This document shows, piece after piece, positions 25,003-35,148 of a stretch of 64,000 nt of DNA (within the stretch, counting starts at the first letter, position 1; the number at the start of each line of letters is the position of its first letter). The DNA comes from an uncultured Eubacteriaceae bacterium. GTDB lineage: Bacteria; Bacillota; Clostridia; Lachnospirales; CAG-274. The position numbers were made by a program, and so were the translations under genes. The stretch spans positions 1 to 64,000 of the forward strand of contig CAMVJD010000013.1 of NCBI GenBank assembly GCA_947167715.1, given 5' to 3'. Below the pieces are notes generated by a model, which ran no database searches, was not told where the DNA came from, and was given only the letters and a program-made list of their open reading frames with translations.

Positions 25003-26883
25003 ATGTATACAAAAACTTATGACGGCGAAAGCGTTGATGTTGTTGTTATAGGCGGCGGGCATGCGGGCTGTGAGGCAGCCCTGGCATCGGCGCGTATGGG
25101 CCTTAAAACAATGATATTTACAATAAATCTGGACAGTATAGGTATGATGCCCTGCAACCCCAATATCGGCGGCAGCTCCAAGGGTCATTTGGTGCGCGAG
25201 ATAGATGCGCTGGGCGGCGAAATGGGCAAAAATATCGACAAGACCTATATCCAGTCGCGTATGCTCAATATGGGCAAGGGGCCCGCGGTATACTCGTTAA
25301 GGGCGCAGGCGGATAAGCAAAATTATCATAGCGAGATGAAAAAAACGCTTGAAAACACCGATAATTTAATTATCCGCCAGGGCGAGGTAGTGGATATCCG
25401 CGTTGACGAAAACAACAGCATAACAGGCGTGGTTTCGGAGTCGGGCGCACTTCATGCCTGCCGCGCGGTCGTCATCTGCACGGGTACATATTTAAAGGCA
25501 CGCTGTCTTTACGGCGATACCATTATCCAAAGCGGCCCCAACGGCTTAAGGCCGTCAAATAATTTAAGCGCCTGCCTTGAAAAGCTGGGCGTCACGCTTT
25601 ACCGCTTTAAAACGGGTACGCCCGCAAGAATTGACAAGCGCACGGTGGATTTTTCAAAAATGCAGGAGCAAAAGGGCGACGAAAAATTAGTTCCGTTCAG
25701 CTTTGAAAACCGCCCCGAAGATATCGAGCGCGACCAGATAAGCTGCTATTTAACATACACAAACAGCGAAACACACGATATAATCCGCGCAAACCTTGAC
25801 CGTTCTCCTCTATACGGCGGTGTTATAAAGGGCACGGGACCACGCTATTGTCCGTCTATCGAGGACAAGGTGGTGCGCTTTGCCGACAAGGAAAGACACC
25901 AGATATTTATCGAGCCCGAGGGCGAAAATACCAACGAGCTTTATGTAAGCGGTATGAGCTCGTCCCTGCCCGAGGATGTGCAGGTGGCTATGTACCGCAC
26001 GCTTCCGGGTCTTGAAAACTGCCGTATCATGCGTACCGCCTACGCTATAGAGTATGACTGCATAAACGGCGCGCAGCTTAAGCTGTCGCTTGAATTTAAA
26101 AATATACACGGCCTTTTCAGCGCGGGGCAGTTCAACGGCACCTCGGGTTATGAGGAAGCCGCCGCACAGGGCCTTATAGGCGGTATAAACGCCGCAAAAT
26201 ACTGCAAGGGCGAGGAACCGCTTATCATAGACAGAAGTCAGGCCTATATAGGCGTTCTGATAGACGATATAATCACAAAGGAAAGCAAGGAGCCCTACAG
26301 AATGATGACCTCACGCGCGGAATACCGTCTGCTTTTAAGGCAGGATAACGCCGATTTAAGGTTGACGGATATAGGTCATGAAATAGGCCTTATAAGTGAC
26401 GAGCGCTATGCGCATTTTGTCGAAAAGCGCCGCCAAATAGAGGAAGAGATAAAAAGGGTAAAGAAGATAAATCTTGCGCCAACGGCCGAGATAAACGCCG
26501 TTTTGGAGGAAAACGGCAGCGCACCCCTTACAACGGGCATTAAAATGTCCGATGTGATAAAGCGCCCCGAAATGGACTATGACAAGCTTGCAGCGGCCGA
26601 CCCCGACCGCCCCGAATTAAGCGACGAGGTACGCGAGCAGGTAAATATACAGATAAAATACGAGGGCTATATCGACCGCCAGCTTAAGCAGGTAGAGCAA
26701 TTCAAAAAGCTGGAAGCCAAAAGGATACCCCAGGATATCGACTATTCAAAGGTGCAGGGGCTTCGCATAGAGGCAAGGCAAAAGCTGGAGGCCGTGCGCC
26801 CCGTAAGCATCGGACAGGCGGGCAGAATAAGCGGCGTAAGCCCTGCGGATGTAAATATGCTTTTGGTACATATTGCAAGATAA
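25003..26883 (+). CDS. mnmG: tRNA uridine-34 5-carboxymethylaminomethyl modification enzyme MnmG
   Basis: 626 residues, full length. The FAD dinucleotide-binding motif [21 protein letters not shown] is at residues 12-32, the family signature [15 protein letters not shown] near 280, and [21 protein letters not shown] near 370. With MnmE it adds the aminomethyl-type group to the wobble uridine of several tRNAs. AGAGGAAT precedes the ATG. It is separated from the dockerin gene by 62 bases that contain a hairpin without a T-run. A frameshifted gene follows on the same strand. Confidence 0.96.
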   Translation: MYTKTYDGESVDVVVIGGGHAGCEAALASARMGLKTMIFTINLDSIGMMPCNPNIGGSSKGHLVREIDALGGEMGKNIDKTYIQSRMLNMGKGPAVYSLRAQADKQNYHSEMKKTLENTDNLIIRQGEVVDIRVDENNSITGVVSESGALHACRAVVICTGTYLKARCLYGDTIIQSGPNGLRPSNNLSACLEKLGVTLYRFKTGTPARIDKRTVDFSKMQEQKGDEKLVPFSFENRPEDIERDQISCYLTYTNSETHDIIRANLDRSPLYGGVIKGTGPRYCPSIEDKVVRFADKERHQIFIEPEGENTNELYVSGMSSSLPEDVQVAMYRTLPGLENCRIMRTAYAIEYDCINGAQLKLSLEFKNIHGLFSAGQFNGTSGYEEAAAQGLIGGINAAKYCKGEEPLIIDRSQAYIGVLIDDIITKESKEPYRMMTSRAEYRLLLRQDNADLRLTDIGHEIGLISDERYAHFVEKRRQIEEEIKRVKKINLAPTAEINAVLEENGSAPLTTGIKMSDVIKRPEMDYDKLAAADPDRPELSDEVREQVNIQIKYEGYIDRQLKQVEQFKKLEAKRIPQDIDYSKVQGLRIEARQKLEAVRPVSIGQAGRISGVSPADVNMLLVHIAR

Positions 26884-26936
26884 AAGGGTAAGACAAAATA
26901 CAACAAGGCGTCGGATCTTTTAAAGGAAGCAAACGA

Positions 26937-28161
26937 ATGACATTTGAAAATCTTGAAAATATCATAGCTCTCGTTTGTACGATAATCGGGCTTTTATACT
27001 GTGTTTTTAAATTTATTGAAATACCGAAGCGCGGATACAGATATCTTATCGCATTTTTTCTTGCGAATTTTTTAAGCGAATACTATTACAATTTACGAGC
27101 TGATAATGCATTCTCACCCCGATGTGTCCGAGTTTGTTGCCTATTTGGGATGGAATGTGGGTTATTTATTCGTTTTTTTTGCTATATTATATATGCGGCG
27201 CGAGGGAACAAAGCGTTTCTTTCACCCGCTTATGCTTTTACCGGTCTTGATAAGTATACCCCGGCCGGTGCTTTATATCAAATACGGAGGAGTGGCGAAC
27301 AATCTTTGGGAGGTGGGTATAACTACCGCAGCCGCAGTACTGTGTATGCAGGATATTGTATATTCCGTTAAAAATAAGGACAAGCTAAAGAAATTCCCCC
27401 GGTTTTCGGTAATTCTTATGCTGTATATCATATCCAATTACGGTATGTGGACGGCATCATGCTTTAGCCGGAAGAGCGAGCTGTTAAACCCGTACCTGTA
27501 TTTTTCCGTGTTTGGTTCATTGATGAAAATATTCCTTGTTTTTGGGGCGGGAAAATTTTACGAATCGGGAATGCTCAAAAAAGAGCAGAAAAGCGCATCG
27601 GTGCTGCGGCTCCAGGTGCTTCTTCAGGCTACCGTATCTATGGTAATTATCGGTATCTGCGTTTTGGGCTTTTTTACGGCTTATGTAATTAAAAATTTCC
27701 TTTCAAGCGATAACAGCATTTTCCATAACGAAAGCCAGCTTGTTATCTATCTTTTCGTTATATCGCTTATTCTGATACTTATGATACTGTCCTTTTTCGA
27801 AGAAGAATACAGCGGCGAAAATCTGGCGGAAGTTTACGACAAGGCACTTCCGGACAATATTATAAATGTCAAAAACGGCAGGATCACCACAAGTATAAAC
27901 GACAAGGAATGTACGCTGTTTATCTCTCCCATTTTGGGACAGTGGTATTCGGTGATCGTGGTTGACAATGCCAAGCTTTTTGAGGATACATATACCAGCA
28001 GAAGAAGCTACCGTGATATAATGCCGCAGGAAAAGGTGCCGGAGGAGATAAAAAACGGCAGCGGTACACAGTTTGACCCCCCATTTGCAAAAATAATGAT
28101 AAAACCGATAGAGGCCGACACCGAATATTCAATGCGTGAAAAAACAAAAAGCAAAGAATAA
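26937..28161 (+). pseudogene. Frameshifted polytopic membrane protein gene
   Basis: The frame starting at 26937 has AAAGGAAGC before its ATG and codes for a membrane N-terminus (IIALVCTIIGLLYCVF, then YLIAFFLANFLSEYYY). Near 27,085-27,100 membrane-protein sequence passes to the next frame, which continues as IYELIMHSHPDVSEFVAYLGW to 28161; the first frame then turns basic and ends at 27371. Joined, the product would be about 405 residues with roughly eight membrane helices and a cytoplasmic tail resembling a PAS/Cache-type beta domain (GQWYSVIVVDNAKLFEDTY). One base too many or two too few explain the break. It could be a real mutation or a sequence error; no slippery site was seen. Function not recognised. 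Confidence 0.65.
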
Positions 28162-28236
28162 ATAAAGGGCATTTTTAAAATTATTGAATAACATTTTATC
28201 TTTTCGCCAATAATACCCTTGGAGGTGTTAAGATAA

Positions 28237-28983
28237 ATGGAAGATAAAGAAAAAAATAAAGGCGGGAAAAAAGGCTTTTACATTGCCCTTTACTCGGCTG
28301 TGGCGGTATTTGCGCTGACGGCGATAGCCGTTACCAACACGGGCAGCCCCGCACCCAAAGAGGAAATGAAAACGGAGCAGACGGAAAATATCGCCGTAAA
28401 CCAAAGCCCCGTGCGAAGCTACAAGGAGCAGGCCACAGAAACCACTACCCTTGCCCCGGTCCCCGAGGCAAAGGCCGAGGAAGAGACCCAAAAGGCCGCG
28501 GAGCAGACACCTGTTGCCGTAGTGCCCGAGGTAAGGGATGCAGAGCCCTTGTATACGCTTTTTGACGATACCAAGGAGATGCTTTGGCCCGTAAGCGGTC
28601 CAATAATTATGGATTACAGCGTTGAAACGGGCATATTTGACAAAACGCTCGAGCAGTACCGCACCCACGACAGCCTTTGTATCTCGGCGGCCGCGGGCGA
28701 AAGCGTGGTCGCTGCGGCGGACGGTGTTGTAATGTCGATAACTCAAAATGACGAAAAGGGAAAAAGTGTGTCTATAGACCACGGCAACGGCTGGTGTACT
28801 ACATACAGCCAGATAGATAATATCTCACTTGCGGAAGGACAGATAGTCAAGCAAGGCGATGTTATCGGCTGTATAGCCCAGCCCACCAAATATTCAAGCG
28901 CCCTCGGCAGCCATCTTGATTTTGCCGTAACGCTTGACAATATGCCCACAGATCCAAAGCTTGTGTTAAAAACGGACGAATGA
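28237..28983 (+). CDS. LytM/M23-domain membrane protein, SpoIIQ-like and degenerate
   Basis: 248 residues. One N-terminal membrane helix (YIALYSAVAVFALTAIAV), a Glu/Ala/Thr-rich linker (about 35-105) and a C-terminal M23 (LytM) domain from WPVSGPIIMDYS to SHLDFAVTLD. This is the layout of SpoIIQ, the forespore protein that binds SpoIIIAH across the intermembrane space. The zinc ligands are altered: the HxxxD motif appears as HDSLC and the final HxH as HLD, so peptidase activity is unlikely, as in Bacillus SpoIIQ. A GGAGGTG site lies before the ATG. Spore role is inferred; a general divisome LytM factor is the alternative. Confidence 0.7.
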   Translation: MEDKEKNKGGKKGFYIALYSAVAVFALTAIAVTNTGSPAPKEEMKTEQTENIAVNQSPVRSYKEQATETTTLAPVPEAKAEEETQKAAEQTPVAVVPEVRDAEPLYTLFDDTKEMLWPVSGPIIMDYSVETGIFDKTLEQYRTHDSLCISAAAGESVVAAADGVVMSITQNDEKGKSVSIDHGNGWCTTYSQIDNISLAEGQIVKQGDVIGCIAQPTKYSSALGSHLDFAVTLDNMPTDPKLVLKTDE

Positions 28984-28987
28984 TGTT

Positions 28988-29014
28988 AACTGCCGCATTT
29001 GCGGCAGTTTTTTT
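28988..29014 (+). terminator. Terminator of the SpoIIQ-like gene
   Basis: A 9-bp perfect stem (AACTGCCGC with GCGGCAGTT) directly followed by TTTTTT. Confidence 0.9.
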
Positions 29015-29129
29015 ATATGCTATCTTCCCCGTACAGGCATATTTTTTCAAGACCGGCCTCCTTGTCCGCATACACGAAAGGCCATATTATAATAACGTCT
29101 CAAAAAACAAAAACTGACAAAAATTTTAC

Positions 29130-29158
29130 TTGAAATATTAATATATTTGGGGTATAAT
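29130..29158 (+). promoter_or_regulatory. Sigma-A promoter of the GGDEF gene
   Basis: TTGAAA (29130-29135) and a consensus TATAAT (29153-29158) with 17 bases between. The leader is about 60 bases, too short for a c-di-GMP riboswitch. Confidence 0.75.
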
Positions 29159-29223
29159 GAAAATAGTAGAATGCTATTACCCCGTAGTTTGGCAAATTTG
29201 TGATTTTTAAGGAGGCGGAAAGC

Positions 29224-31011
29224 GTGAGGGACAGAAACGGTCTTGTAAGCCTGCCCGACAGGGATAACCTGATAGGCTCCGCAATGATAAACGAAAAATC
29301 AAATATAGTTTTGTCCGATGAATTGATATATCTTTTCCTTGGCGTAAGCTACGCATTTCCGTTTATAGATTATATTCAGGAGGAATACCGCAGCGAATTT
29401 CTGCGTTATATGAAAAAATGCAGTTACACGCCCAACACCTTTACCACAAGGGTAAAGCATTATGACGGCTCATACCGCGATGTAAGCGTTGTTATGCGCC
29501 GCAGGAGGCTTGGTGAGGACGAATATATCAATATAGACCTTTACGATATATCGTATATGACAAGGGAATATCGCTCATACTATATTTCCGATGCTGTTAT
29601 CGAAAGTATAATAAAACTGTCCGAGGAGATATTTTTCAGATACAATGTTTCAAGCGGCCAGATGAATGTTTACAACGGCAACGGCAATATTTTCAAGGGC
29701 AGTATGGATCTTTACCGCGCCACGATGCTGGAACAGGGCTGTATAGAGCATGAAAGCATGCCGCAGTTCAGACAGCTTTGCACCGCCATAGAGGCCGCAA
29801 ACGGCGACGGATTTTTTAAGCTTAACACGACATTTTGCAATAAACCGGGCGAAACGGGCTTTAAGCCATCTGCATTCAGGTTTGCAACAATAGAGTTTAA
29901 TTCGCAGGTAGTATATGTTTCGGGCTTTATTTCCGATGCGGAAAAAAGCCACGGCAGCACAGACTACGAGTCCGTAAGGGTAGACCTTGATCCGCTTACG
30001 GGCATGCTTAACAAGGCGGCATCCAAAAAGGCTGCGTTTGATGCATTGGAGGCCGCAAAAAAAGACGGCGAGCTTGTTACCTTTGTAATGATAGATCTGG
30101 ATAACTTTAAAACCATAAACGATACCTTTGGCCATATGTTCGGCGATACAACGCTTGTAAATGTTGCCAGGATAATTATGGATTCCGTCGGCGACCGCGG
30201 TTTTGCGGGACGTATAGGCGGCGATGAATTCTTTATTGTTTTAAAGGGCTTTGAAAATAACGATGCAGCCATAAGGCCGCTGTTAAGGTCTATCCGTTCA
30301 CATATTGAATGGTATTTCAAGCAAAGGATAGAAAACACAAAAGTGACCTGTACCATTGGTACGGCTACCTACCCTACCGATGCCGACAATTACGACGACC
30401 TGTTTCGTTTGGCAGACCATTGCCTGTATGTAGGCAAGGCACTGGGCAGAAACCGCTTTATTATCTACCGCGAGGACAGGCTGGGTTCTATCCGGGATAT
30501 ACTCCAAAGCGAAACGGTCATACAAATGTCAAAATATGTTTCCGAGGGCGAAAAGCAGGAGCATCTTTGCAATATCATAACGCGCTTTAATACTGCCGAC
30601 GATATGAAAAAGGCACTTGCCGATACTATGGAGGAAATAATACGCTATTATGCGGTAGACACGGTAATGTACTGCCCCGCCGATGAGGAAAACCCTCTGT
30701 TTCTTATAGGTCACGAAACAGAGGACCCGCGCAGCTGTGTACACCTTTGTACCGCATACAAATCTAAATTTGACAGTGACGGTTATATCTCAATAGGCAA
30801 CTACGAAAACTGTGTGGCGGATTACGCCGATTTTACTGATTATCTTAAAAACAACGATCTTTGGTCGTTCTTTGCTGTGGCACATAAAACGCTGGAGGGC
30901 ACTATCCTTGGTGCATTTGCCTTTGCCACACATAAAAGGTATCAGGTTTGGTCGGCCTTTGATACAAGGATGCTGACTATCCTGTGCAAAATAATGGAGA
31001 TAGCATTGTAA
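29224..31011 (+). CDS. Diguanylate cyclase with PAS-like and GAF-like regions
   Basis: 595 residues. An N-terminal PAS-like region (about 1-110, FTTRVKHYDGSYRDVSVVM), a second sensor-like part, a GGDEF domain at about 250-425 with LDPLTGMLNK, MIDLDNFKTINDTFGH and the intact active site GRIGGDEFF, and a C-terminal GAF-like part to the end. It should make cyclic di-GMP in the cytoplasm. There is no RxxD product-inhibition site immediately before GGDEF (the position reads near FAGRIGGDEF). The GTG at 29224, eight bases after AAGGAGG, is chosen over an upstream TTG. Monocistronic between its promoter and a strong terminator. Confidence 0.88.
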   Translation: MRDRNGLVSLPDRDNLIGSAMINEKSNIVLSDELIYLFLGVSYAFPFIDYIQEEYRSEFLRYMKKCSYTPNTFTTRVKHYDGSYRDVSVVMRRRRLGEDEYINIDLYDISYMTREYRSYYISDAVIESIIKLSEEIFFRYNVSSGQMNVYNGNGNIFKGSMDLYRATMLEQGCIEHESMPQFRQLCTAIEAANGDGFFKLNTTFCNKPGETGFKPSAFRFATIEFNSQVVYVSGFISDAEKSHGSTDYESVRVDLDPLTGMLNKAASKKAAFDALEAAKKDGELVTFVMIDLDNFKTINDTFGHMFGDTTLVNVARIIMDSVGDRGFAGRIGGDEFFIVLKGFENNDAAIRPLLRSIRSHIEWYFKQRIENTKVTCTIGTATYPTDADNYDDLFRLADHCLYVGKALGRNRFIIYREDRLGSIRDILQSETVIQMSKYVSEGEKQEHLCNIITRFNTADDMKKALADTMEEIIRYYAVDTVMYCPADEENPLFLIGHETEDPRSCVHLCTAYKSKFDSDGYISIGNYENCVADYADFTDYLKNNDLWSFFAVAHKTLEGTILGAFAFATHKRYQVWSAFDTRMLTILCKIMEIAL

Positions 31012-31030
31012 AAAAAAGTATTATCAAATC

Positions 31031-31071
31031 GGGCCGTCGTGCCGAATATATCGGTATGACGACCCTTTTTT
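31031..31071 (+). terminator. Terminator of the GGDEF gene
   Basis: A long imperfect stem from GGGCCGTCGTGCCGA to TCGGTATGACGACCC (31,031-31,065) followed by TTTTTT. Confidence 0.85.
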
Positions 31072-31201
31072 ATGTAGATTTTAAGGGACTTTTATTCGGC
31101 CTTTGCGGCATGGGTCCGTCCGTTTCGGGCCATGGTTTAACGCAAAAAAACAACTTTTAACAGCCGTTTACAAAAAAATTTAAAAAATATTAAAAAAAGA
31201 C

Positions 31202-31230
31202 TTGATTTTTATATGGATTTATGGTATATT
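31202..31230 (+). promoter_or_regulatory. Sigma-A promoter of the ACT-hom-lysC operon
   Basis: TTGATT (31202-31207) and TATATT (31225-31230) with a 17-base spacer. The leader is about 35 bases, so neither a lysine riboswitch nor a T-box fits here. Confidence 0.6.
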
Positions 31231-31271
31231 TCCACCTATGGGAAACAAATGTATTTTACAGGAGAACAAAA

Positions 31272-31712
31272 ATGCGGAATGATTCGGACTATTATATAGT
31301 GGATAAAGAGGTTCTGCCCGAGGTTTTTTCCAAGGTCATGGAGGCCAAGCAGCTTATGCTTTCCGATGAAAAAATGACTGTCGGTGAGGCTGTTTCAAAG
31401 GTCGGGATAAGCAGGAGCGCCTTTTACAAATATAAGGATCACGTTTCCTGTTTAAGCGAAAGCAAGCGCGGCAGAATGATGATATTTGCCATTAATCTTG
31501 AGGACAGAGCCGGGCTTTTGTCCACCGTGCTTAATATTATTGCCCGTCACGGGGTAAATATTCTTACAATAAATCAGACTATACCCGTCAATTCCGTTGC
31601 CAATGTCACCATAAGCGTGGACACGGGCGCGGGCTTTGACGTTACGGAGCTGATAGAAAACCTAAAGGCATCGGAAGGTGTCATTACATTAAAAGTTATT
31701 GCAAGGGAGTGA
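31272..31712 (+). CDS. ACT-domain protein, PheB/UPF0735 family
   Basis: 146 residues. An N-terminal helical part with a helix-turn-helix-like motif (TVGEAVSKVGISRSAFYKYKD) precedes a C-terminal ACT domain (FAINLEDRAGLLSTVLNIIARHGVNILTI). ACT domains bind amino acids, and this family is usually found beside homoserine dehydrogenase, as here (6 bases upstream of hom). It probably senses an amino acid of the aspartate family, but its exact role is not established. The ATG at 31272 follows AGGAGAACA; an upstream extension to 31221 overlaps the promoter and is rejected. Confidence 0.85.
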   Translation: MRNDSDYYIVDKEVLPEVFSKVMEAKQLMLSDEKMTVGEAVSKVGISRSAFYKYKDHVSCLSESKRGRMMIFAINLEDRAGLLSTVLNIIARHGVNILTINQTIPVNSVANVTISVDTGAGFDVTELIENLKASEGVITLKVIARE

Positions 31713-31718
31713 ATTTAT

Positions 31719-32954
31719 ATGGCTAAAATTGCTGTATTGGGTTACGGTACCGTTGGTTCGGGCGTTGTTGAGGTAATAAAGACAAACAGCGCGGTCGTAA
31801 ATAAAAAGGCGGGAGAGCCCATCGAGGTCAAATATGTACTTGATTTAAGAGAATTTCCGGGGGATCCCGTTCAGGACATACTTACACACGATTTTAACGA
31901 CATTTTAAATGATGACGAGGTATCGGTGGTCGTCGAGGTAATGGGCGGCACAAAGCCCGCTTATGATTTTGTAAAGGCCTCGCTTGAAAAGGGCAAAAGC
32001 GTCTGCACATCAAACAAGGCGCTGGTTGCCGCACACGGCTCGGAGCTTTTAAGGATAGCAAAGGAAAACAACGTAAACTTTTTATTTGAAGCAAGCGTTG
32101 GCGGCGGTATCCCTATTATCCGTCCGTTAAACAAAAGCATTACCTGTGACAATATAGAAGAGATCACGGGTATCTTAAACGGTACAACAAACTATATGCT
32201 TACCAAAATGGTAAACGAGGGTCTTGAATACGATGATGTATTAAAGGATGCGCAGGCACGCGGCTATGCCGAGCGTGACCCCTCCGCCGATGTAGAGGGC
32301 TGGGACACCTGCCGCAAGATAGCTATACTTGCTTCCATTGCTACAGGCAAGGAGGTAAGCTTTGAGGATATCTCCACAGAGGGTATCACAAAAATTTCAA
32401 AACGCGATATGGACTATATCAAAAAACTGGGTATGGCCGTTAAGCTTTTTGCTACCGCCAAGTTTGAGGGCGAAAAGGTCTGGGCAAGGGTCGCTCCCGC
32501 TGTTGTTGCACCCGAGCATCCCTTAAGCTTTGTAAGCGATGTATTTAACGCCATTTTGGTAAAGGGCGATATGCTTGGCGATGTTATGTTCTACGGCAAG
32601 GGCGCAGGCAAGCTGCCCACAGCAAGCGCAGTTGTAAGCGATATAGTGGATGCCGTAATGCATAAAAATATCAATCTTGGCATCAGTTGGTCCGAGGAAA
32701 AGCAAAAGCTTGAAGATGTTAAAACAATGAAGGTAAGCAAATTTGTAAGGCTTGCATATAATGACAAGGCAAAGGCTTTGTTCGCCGTTAAAACAGGCTT
32801 TGGTGACTGCGAGATAACCGAGCTTGACGGTGTAAGCGGCGAGTTTGCATTTGTTACCGATGTTTATGCCGAGGGCAGCCTTGACAAAAAGCTTGCCGAG
32901 CTTGAAAACAGCGAGGGCGTAAGCGAAATTATAAATACAATAAGACTTTATTAA
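31719..32954 (+). CDS. hom: Homoserine dehydrogenase
   Basis: 411 residues. N-terminal NAD(P) motif IAVLGYGTVGSGVVEVI, the central signature GGIPIIRPL and the substrate motif ILNGTTNYML, then a C-terminal ACT domain for feedback control (FVRLAYNDKAKALFAV). It reduces aspartate semialdehyde to homoserine, the branch to threonine and methionine. It lies between the ACT-domain gene and lysC on one transcript. Confidence 0.95.
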   Translation: MAKIAVLGYGTVGSGVVEVIKTNSAVVNKKAGEPIEVKYVLDLREFPGDPVQDILTHDFNDILNDDEVSVVVEVMGGTKPAYDFVKASLEKGKSVCTSNKALVAAHGSELLRIAKENNVNFLFEASVGGGIPIIRPLNKSITCDNIEEITGILNGTTNYMLTKMVNEGLEYDDVLKDAQARGYAERDPSADVEGWDTCRKIAILASIATGKEVSFEDISTEGITKISKRDMDYIKKLGMAVKLFATAKFEGEKVWARVAPAVVAPEHPLSFVSDVFNAILVKGDMLGDVMFYGKGAGKLPTASAVVSDIVDAVMHKNINLGISWSEEKQKLEDVKTMKVSKFVRLAYNDKAKALFAVKTGFGDCEITELDGVSGEFAFVTDVYAEGSLDKKLAELENSEGVSEIINTIRLY

Positions 32955-32968
32955 AGGAGAGACGAAAC

Positions 32969-34183
32969 GTGTTAATAGTTAAAAAGTTTGGCGGCAGTTC
33001 GGTTGCCAACGCAGAAAGAATAAAGCACGTTGCCGAAACTATAGTTAAAAGCTATAAGGAAGGCAACAGGGTCGTAGTTGTGCTCAGCGCGCAGGGCGAC
33101 ACAACAGATGAGCTTATCGAGAAGGCAAACGAAATAAACCCCAACGCAAGCAAGCGAGAAATGGATATGCTCCTTGCTACGGGCGAGCAGCAGTCGGTAG
33201 CGCTTATGGCTATGGCTATACAGGCGCTTGAGGTACCCGTTATATCGCTTAATGCTTTCCAGTGCAAAATATCCTCTACTTCAAACTACAGCAATGCAAG
33301 GATAAAGGATATTGCTACAGAAAGAATAATAAACGAGCTTGAAAATAGAAGAATCGTTATAATTACGGGCTTCCAGGGTGTTAACCGTCATCTTGACGTT
33401 ACCACGCTTGGCCGCGGCGGCTCCGATACATCGGCAGTTGCACTTGCCGCAAAGCTTCACGCTGACCTTTGCGAAATATATACGGACGTTGACGGCGTAT
33501 ACACAGCCGACCCCCGCGTAGTAAAGGGCGCAAGAAAATTAAACGAAATTACCTACGACGAAATGCTGGAGCTTGCAAGCCTTGGTGCAAAGGTACTTCA
33601 CAATCGTTCGGTAGAGCTTGCTAAAAAATACAATGTAAATCTGGTGGTTCGTTCCAGTATGACTGACGCAGAGGGCACCATAGTTAAGGAGGAAACAAAA
33701 GTGGAAAAAATGTTGGTAAACGGTGTTGCCGTTGATAAGGATGTTGCGAGAATATCGCTTGTAGGTGTTAAGAACGAGCCCGGTATTGCATTTAAGCTGT
33801 TCTCTATATTAAGCAAGGAAAAAATAAGCGTTGATATCATTATCCAGTCTATCGGCCGTGATGATAAAAAGGATATCTCCTTTACGACCACACGCGAGGA
33901 CCTTGCACGCACACTTGAGGCCCTTGAAAACAATAAGGACAGACTTTCCTTTGACAGCATAAGCCATAACGACCACGTTGCAAAGGTATCTATCGTTGGT
34001 GCGGGCATGGCTACAAACTCGGGTGTTGCGGCTATGCTTTTCGAGGCAACCTATGATGCGGGCATCAACGTAAATATGATATCCACTTCCGAAATAAAGA
34101 TCTCAATTCTTGTTGACGAAAAGGATGCAGACAGGGCAGCAAACGCTATCCACGAAAAATTTATCGGCAGCATTGATATCTGA
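32969..34183 (+). CDS. lysC: Aspartokinase
   Basis: 404 residues. The kinase domain starts with the signature IVKKFGGSSVANAERI and includes ITGFQGVN, TLGRGGSDTSAVALA and TDVDGVYTADPR. Two ACT domains follow (about 265-330 and 345-404, with KEKISVDIIIQSIG and INVNMISTSEIKIS). It phosphorylates aspartate, the first step to lysine, threonine and methionine. The start is GTG at 32969 behind AAAGGAGAG. Last gene of the operon. Confidence 0.95.
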   Translation: MLIVKKFGGSSVANAERIKHVAETIVKSYKEGNRVVVVLSAQGDTTDELIEKANEINPNASKREMDMLLATGEQQSVALMAMAIQALEVPVISLNAFQCKISSTSNYSNARIKDIATERIINELENRRIVIITGFQGVNRHLDVTTLGRGGSDTSAVALAAKLHADLCEIYTDVDGVYTADPRVVKGARKLNEITYDEMLELASLGAKVLHNRSVELAKKYNVNLVVRSSMTDAEGTIVKEETKVEKMLVNGVAVDKDVARISLVGVKNEPGIAFKLFSILSKEKISVDIIIQSIGRDDKKDISFTTTREDLARTLEALENNKDRLSFDSISHNDHVAKVSIVGAGMATNSGVAAMLFEATYDAGINVNMISTSEIKISILVDEKDADRAANAIHEKFIGSIDI

Positions 34184-34203
34184 TATAAAAATATTACCTA
34201 CAA

Positions 34204-34233
34204 AAATACCCCTCGGTCAAGCCGAGGGGTATT
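34204..34233. terminator. Bidirectional terminator between lysC and the RpiB-like gene
   Basis: An 11-bp stem (ATACCCCTCGG with CCGAGGGGTAT) flanked by A-run and T-run, so it can serve both convergent genes. Confidence 0.9.
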
Positions 34234-34236
34234 TTT

Positions 34237-34872
34237 TTATTTAATGCTCTTGATATAAGCTGCTATTTCGTCATTCTTGCAGTTTGCAAAGAAATATTCG
34301 TCAAATTTCTCGCCCGCAACAGCACCCTTTAAAAGGTCCTGATCAATGTTTTTAAGTACGGTCATAATATCCGTATGTGTTACTTTCTTTACCTCATCAA
34401 GTATCTTTTTATTGCGCTGCTCCGGCACTACTCTCTCCTTGGGATAGCCCTGTCCGCTCTCACCGCAGAAAAGCTGCTCAAAGGTATATTTAAGGTTAAG
34501 CTCCGCGCCCCAGCCAAAGCCTTTTGCAAACGGAAAAGCAGCTGCGTTGCCGTCATTTATCTGTGCAAACATATAACCGTCGGACGGGTCTACAATATGT
34601 CCGCAAAGTACATTCGGGAACGAGTTGCAGGCAAGCATTGCGCCCTCGCCCGTGCCGCAGCCCGTAACAACAAAGTCTGCCGCGCCCGAATTAATAAGTA
34701 TAGCTGTAAGGATGCCGCACTGTACATATGTAAGCTGTGCTTTATCCTCCGCGGTATACATACCGTAATTAAATACCTGATGACCCATAGGCTCCACTAC
34801 AGACCTGAGGGTATTGCAAATAAGCTCGTTTTTAGCCGCCTGGCTGTTTTCATTAATTAATGCGATCTTCAA
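34237..34872 (-). CDS. RpiB/LacA/LacB-family sugar-phosphate isomerase
   Basis: About 211 residues. The RpiB-type core is visible: INSGAADFVVTGCGTGEGAMLACNS with the Cys-Gly-Thr-Gly motif, then a C-terminal helical extension that makes it longer than RpiB itself (about 150). Members isomerise phosphorylated aldoses and ketoses; the substrate is unknown, and ribose 5-phosphate is only one option. The GTG at 34884 is too close to the ribosome site, whereas a TTG at 34872 has AGGTGG at eight bases, so TTG is chosen. Its own consensus promoter lies about 90 bases upstream. Confidence 0.78.
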   Translation of the reverse strand: MKIALINENSQAAKNELICNTLRSVVEPMGHQVFNYGMYTAEDKAQLTYVQCGILTAILINSGAADFVVTGCGTGEGAMLACNSFPNVLCGHIVDPSDGYMFAQINDGNAAAFPFAKGFGWGAELNLKYTFEQLFCGESGQGYPKERVVPEQRNKKILDEVKKVTHTDIMTVLKNIDQDLLKGAVAGEKFDEYFFANCKNDEIAAYIKSIK

Positions 34873-34958
34873 TTTTATATCCACCTTTCTTAAGTTACGG
34901 CCGCCGCCGAAATTCTATTATCTGCATAGATTTCGGATGCGCCCTTGATTATATAATA

Positions 34959-34987
34959 ATTTTATCTTATAACAAATAATTTGTCAA
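34959..34987 (-). promoter_or_regulatory. Sigma-A promoter of the RpiB-like gene
   Basis: A consensus TTGACA (34982-34987) and TAAAAT (34959-34964) on the minus strand, 17 bases apart. Confidence 0.75.
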
Positions 34988-35148
34988 GACGTCTTAACTT
35001 TTGACTTTCCAAATTTTTTGCACCTGCGTTTTTGCCGCGTAAGTCATTTCCTGCGGTATGTTTGTTATAATGCAAATAAAAAGAAAACTTATGTCGTAAA
35101 CAGCATTATAACAAGCGAAACGCAAGCATAAACGCTGTCAGGCAAACA

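Noticed and set aside
27106..27108. Internal ATG as the true start of the membrane protein gene
   Set aside because: No ribosome site in front, and it would remove two membrane helices that are well encoded upstream with a good ribosome site.
28186..28215. A sigma-F-like promoter (GAATA, 15 bases, GCCAATAATA) before the SpoIIQ-like gene
   Set aside because: The start point would fall on the ribosome site, leaving no usable leader, and the -35 departs from consensus.
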